A DNA stretch of 64,000 nt from Astropecten irregularis (Eukaryota > Echinodermata > Asteroidea > Paxillosida > Astropectinidae), in NCBI GenBank assembly GCA_963971285.1, contig OZ020259.1:4340001-4404000 (forward strand), given 5' to 3'. The position numbers and the translations under genes were made by a program. Position 1 is the first letter of the stretch. Each line of letters opens with the position of its first letter. The notes below the pieces were generated by a model. That model saw nothing but the letters and a program-made list of their open reading frames with translations, made no database searches and was not told where the DNA came from. Below are positions 56,401-62,400 of this stretch, piece after piece.

Positions 56401-59400
56401 TTACTCGCATCTGGGGTGCTTAATGAGGCTACAACGTGATCGGAAAGCAGGCTTTCATGGGCGCCCTTGGCTGCCAGCCACATCAACCCATATAAATAAA
56501 AATACAGCATTTCAGGCGGAAATATTTTGACGGTATATTTCTACCAGCACCATCTTCATACCCTGAAAGTCATACATCACTCTATGAATGTTTCTATTTG
56601 GGTATGTTTACCAATCCTCTAATGTACCTTTAAAGGTAGTATCATACTTTGGTACGAAACCAAAACAGAAATGTTCACAGATTTACGTATAACTTTCAAG
56701 GTCTGAAGATGGTGCTGGTAGAAACCTACCGTTAAAATTGTTCCGCCTGAAATGGTGTATTCATTCAGAAATTTATAGTCAAACAACGACCGAAAATCTT
56801 TTTGATCTTTTAAAAGATCAAAAATAAAAGAGAACAGACTTAAGAAATACTGTGGCCGTTTGTCACGATTTTCTCAAAAAGTGGGCACAGTATGGGACTG
56901 AAATTTTCACTGATGACTGTGACTGTATCTTCCGTCATATTTTTGCCCATGAATCTGTACTTCTTTGACAAAAACCAAAGTATGATATTACCTTGAAAAG
57001 AAAAAAATGCTCAATCACTATATCTGGTAATCATTTTTTGAACGAACGTCATTTTTCTCTCAACTGACCCAGGATGATGACGTTGAAACTGCAGGTGTCC
57101 GTGTTACCAGCGGCGTCGTACGCCGTGTATGTCACGACGGATGCGCCCGCAGGCATGGGATCCAACGGATCAGACGTGCCGCTGATTGAGACCACGCCCA
57201 CATTGTCCGTGGCCGTTGGTGCGATCCAAAACGGAGAGGCCACGGCCGCGCCCTCGGGCAGATTCATAGCTGTCGTGGTTGGACAGTCAATCAACGACGG
57301 GTCCTCCGTGTCTGAAAGAAAGAACGGCACAAAGGCAGTTATCGAGACATGTTTAATGTACATGGTATGCTTGTTGTACCCACGGACGTCATAAATAAAC
57401 AAATCTGGGGCTAATTTCATAGAGCTGCTTAGCACAAAAATTCGCTAAGCATGACGTTTCTGTCTTAGTAAAAACAGGATAAACAATCAAATTTCCGTGT
57501 GTTGCGTATCACTTGCAATTGTTCTTTGGCTGTTGTTCGCTGACCATGAATATCAAATGGAATTTTTAATGGTGGAATGGCTTTATTGGTCAAGCTATTT
57601 TTGTGCTAAGCAATGTTTTTGTGCTTAGAAGCACTATGAAATTGGCCCTTGGAATTGCAATGCTTATGTATCAACTGAAGCCACTGGAGTCCATCTTACC
57701 GTGCCAGATACAATGAAGCAAAAATGTAGAACATAAAAACAATCATAAGAGGGCGCACCTCATTAAACAAGAGGGCGCTTTTTGTAAAGACACCCCTGGT
57801 GGCTGGAAATTGCTATACCGAAATTTTTTTGTGCATTCCGCGGTGTTCGTTATATTGCCGTTCCACTGTATTTGCATTTTTAACAGTGGAATATAAAGAC
57901 AAAGTCAGAGTAGGTTGCTAACGACTTCCGTCAACAAAGTTGACTCACCTTCCACGGTGACGGTAAACTGGCAGACGCCCACCAACCCCTGGTCATCTAC
58001 GGCTGTGTAGTTGACCACAACACTCCCGACGGGTAGAGTGACCGGTGGGACGTGGCTGGCCGTAAAGCTGACCACTGTTCCGTCATCGCTGGCCGTTGGA
58101 ACAGTCCAGTCTGCTACGCCCGTAGCCAGCCCTGGACTGGTGGAGACGTTGAGGTTGCTCGGGCAAATTGTAATTTTCGGGAGGACAGAATCTAGAGTGG
58201 AAGAAACCAAAACAAGATGCAATAATTTACTTCCTGGGGTCGTTTTCACGAAGCCCTACGATCGATCGCTACTCGAGTTACGAAGGATAACCCATCGTAT
58301 CCTACGTAGGGCTGCAATGCATCGCAAGTCCTACGATTGATAGTAAGTTAAGATGAGTTTGGTGAAATCGAGCCCAGGTGTAAAAAAATCGGATAACGGA
58401 ATAATTATTGGCACGGTCAAACATCCAGTTCTCTGCTGGGCATGACGCTTCAATCGACATTGTTCTTTGTTAAATCAACTAAACTTTCTTGATGCAAATT
58501 AGGCTTGCTAGTCACTGACGTTTATAGATGAACACTGTATACTCTGTGCTTGTTGATTTGAGTGCACATGAGAAAAATCATGCGTCGGCTCAGGTGGGAT
58601 TCGAACCAACAACCTCCTGCTGAATAATAGTGCAGATGCCAGCTGATGGGGTCAGCAGGGTGAATCGAATCCAATATCATAATGAGTACAAGCAGCAATT
58701 GATTCAATCATTAATAAATTTAAAAGAAATCATTAATATTCATATTAATATTCATCTTTGTTAATATAACAAAAAATTGTGTTCTGAATTTATAAATGAA
58801 AATGGTGTTGTACAAGAATCGTATTAACAAATTTTCTTCAGCCTCACCCCCCCCCCCAAAAAAAAACAAAAAAAAACTTTTGCAAAAGTTGAACGATTTG
58901 AGAAATATTTGTTGATATGGCCGGGGCGCATTATACCTGCTATGGTTACACTGAAGTCGCACGTTGCCGGGTTACCGGATGCATCTACTGCCGTGTAGGT
59001 CACTAACGTGGTCGTGTTCACCTGAAACGCTTCGCCATCATAGTCCGTGGTGACATTCGGGGTGCCAGCGTTGTCCGTAGCGACGGGCGTCTCCCAAGAC
59101 GGAATCACAGAGGTCTCGCCGGGATTTTCGATGTAGAGTGTGACGTCGTCAGGGCATGTGGTGAAGACGGGTATCTCAAAGTCTGAAGAGGTCACAAAAG
59201 CATGCATTGTAGTGAAGTTTAGAGCTGACAAGAGGAGGATTATAGGCTCGTAGGTCTGGCTAGGCTTTTCAACAGCTTTGCCACACCAGGGGCCGATTTC
59301 ACAAAGCACTATTAAGATTGATCTTAAGTGTGACTTAATCTTTAATAACTGCTAAGCAAAGTGTGATGTCGCAATGGGAATCACTATGGTGATACTGACA

Positions 59401-62400
59401 ACTCATCTTAAATGATCTTAGTGATTTGTGACATCCAGCTCAGTATTTATGTCAAGTTTCCAATTACCTTTATTATCAACAAATCCACCTGCGGTCAATT
59501 TCATGAAGCCCTACGATTGATCAAAACTCGAGTTATAGATGAAGTATAAATCCATGGTATCCTATGTAGGGCTGCAATGCATCATAAGTCCAACGATTCA
59601 CCAAACTCATCGGAGCTTGTATCAATCGTAACGATTGATACCAGTTACGAGGATTTTGGTGAAATCGACCCACTGGGGGCAATTTCACAGTCCTGCTTAG
59701 CGCAAAAATTTGCTAACCATGAAATTTCTGTCCAGGATTAACAACCAAATTTCCATGTGTTGTGTATCACTTGTAATTGTTCTTTGGCTGTTGTTTGCTG
59801 ACCATGAATATCAAATGGAATTTTTACAATGGCTGCTTGTTTTATATTGAGTATTAAAGACGTTTTTGTACTACTAAGCAATTTTTGTGTGCTTAGCAGC
59901 TCCATAAAATCTTGGATGCGAGGTCATGAACGTCCAAACCTACCCATGACTAGGACTTCAAAGGAACAGTTAGCCGAGTTGCCACTTTCGTCGGTGGCAA
60001 CGTAGGTGACTATCGTCGTGTCCACCGGGAACAGATCATTGGGCTCAAAGTTGGACTCCAGGGACGGGGTGACCAGGGAGTTATCCGAGGCCGTCGGACT
60101 GGGCCAGAAAACCTGGCCAACTGCCTGGCCAGTCAGGGTGCCTGAGACAGTTCGAATGCTTGGGCAGTTGGAGAGAGTTGGCGCTTCCACATCTACAGGA
60201 GGGAGCGGGGGTAAGGGTGGAGGGGTGGGGGTGGGTGGTGTGGGTCGGTGATTGGCACGAGGGGTGGGTTTAGGTGGGTAGAGGGTTTATACAAGGGGAC
60301 ATATCAAAAGGTGCAAAACCTAAATAAATTTCAAGTATTGGTTTCCCTTTTTTTTTTATCAGTAACGGCAATAATGTACCAAAACGTTCATTATTTCAAA
60401 TAGAATATTTCTTAAACCGACTGAATTCTTTAATAAGTCATTGAAAAATGAACAAAGAAAAATTGATTGGAGCTTTAACTGGGATTCGAACCAGCGACCT
60501 CAGGAATACTGTACAGGCGTTCTCACCCCTGTGCTTAGTTTCATGGTTTCAGACTGCCAAACAACATAGATAATTGACTCTTAGGAACACCACCAACATA
60601 AGGCTGGATAGCTCAATTGGTAAAGAACGCTGGTACGGTATTCTGGAGGTTGCTGGTTTGCTCCAGTCAATTTTCCTTTGTTCACTTTTCAATGACTTAC
60701 AATATTGTTGTGAAACAGTACTGTAGACTCAACAATTATTCGAAAACAATCGGCAACTTGGATAAAAATCAAGACTCGACCCTTGCTCTATAAAATCATT
60801 TTATCCAATCATTCGGAATTGATCTGCAAAGTTGTGAAAATATCTTTATTCACCTGAAAATCAACAATCGTTGCCCAACTGTCCAAATTATTACTAGGAT
60901 GACCATACCTTCAATGGTGATGTTAAACCGGCACTCCGCGGTCAACCCTTGACCGTCCGTAGCCAAGTAGGTCACCTCTGTCGTCCCGAAGCCAAACGCC
61001 TCGCCTGAGTTACGATCACTCACAAAGCTGACCACGCCCACATTGTCACTGGCCATTGGCGCTGTCCAGTTGTATACGGCCGTTGCAAGGGTGGGGTCGT
61101 TGCCGATGGTAACAGTTGATGGACAGCCCGTGATGGAAGGGGGTGTGCCATCTGCAGAGAGAAAAGCAAGAATCAATTTGTCGTCAGGAGACATTGTATT
61201 AATGTCAATTTTAATCCCCTGAACTTTATTACAATTTTCTGATGCCCGTGTCTGATCTTATGAGTTTCTCAGACCAACTGAATCTACTCTGAGTCAAAAG
61301 GAAGGCAAGATGTTTTGATCTTAGCAGGATCTTCCTCAAATGATGCTCAGGCCTCAGAAATACAAGGGCTGGACGTTTCAATCCTAGCAGGATCTTTCTC
61401 AAAGGCTGCTCAGAGTTAGGAGGACCTGATGTTTCGATCGTAGCAGGATCTTTCTCAAAGGCTGCTCAGAGTTAGGAGGGCCAAACATTTCAATCCTAGC
61501 AGGATCTTTCTCAAATGCTGCTCAGAGTTAGGAGGCCAAACATTTCAATCCTAGCAGGATCTTTCTCAAAGGCTGCTCAGAATTAGGAGGGCCAAACATT
61601 TCAATCCTAGCAGGATCTTTCTCAAAGGCTGCTCAGAGTTAGGAGGGCCAAAAATTTCAATCCTAGCAGGATCTTTCTCAAAGGCTGCGCAGAATTAGGA
61701 GGGCCCGACTTTCAATCCTAGCAGGATCTTTCTCAAAGGCTGCTCAGGGTTAGGAGGGCCAAACATTTCAATCCTAGCAGGATCTTTCTCAAAGGCTGCT
61801 CAGAATTAGGAGGGCCAAACATTTCAATCCTAGCAGGATCTTTCTCAAAGGCTGCTCAGAATTAGGAGGGTCTGACTTTCGATCCTAGCAGTATCTTTCT
61901 CAAAGGCTGCTCAGAGTTAGGAGGGCCTGACGTTTCGATCCTAGCAGGATCTTTCTCAAAGGCTGTTCAGAATTAGGAGGGCCTGACTTTCGATCCTAGC
62001 AAGATCTTTCTCAAAGGCTGCTCAGAGTTAGGAGGGCCAAACATTTCAATCCTAGCAGGATCTTTCTCAAAGGCTGCTCAGAATTAGGAGGGCCAAACAT
62101 TTCAATCCTAGCAGGATCTTTCTCAAAGGCTGCTCAGAATTAGGAGGGTCTGACTTTCGATCCTAGCAGTATCTTTCTCAAAGGCTGCTCAGAGTTAGGA
62201 GGGCCTGACGTTTCGATCCTAGCAGGATCTTTCTCAAAGGCTGTTCAGAGTTAGGAGGGCCTGACTTTCGATCCTAGCAAGATCTTTCTCAAAGGCTGCT
62301 CAGAGTTAGGAGGGCCAAACATTTCAATCCTAGCAGGATCTTTCTCAAAGGCTGCTCAGAGTTAAGAGGGCCAAACATTTCAATCCTAGCAGGATCTTTC

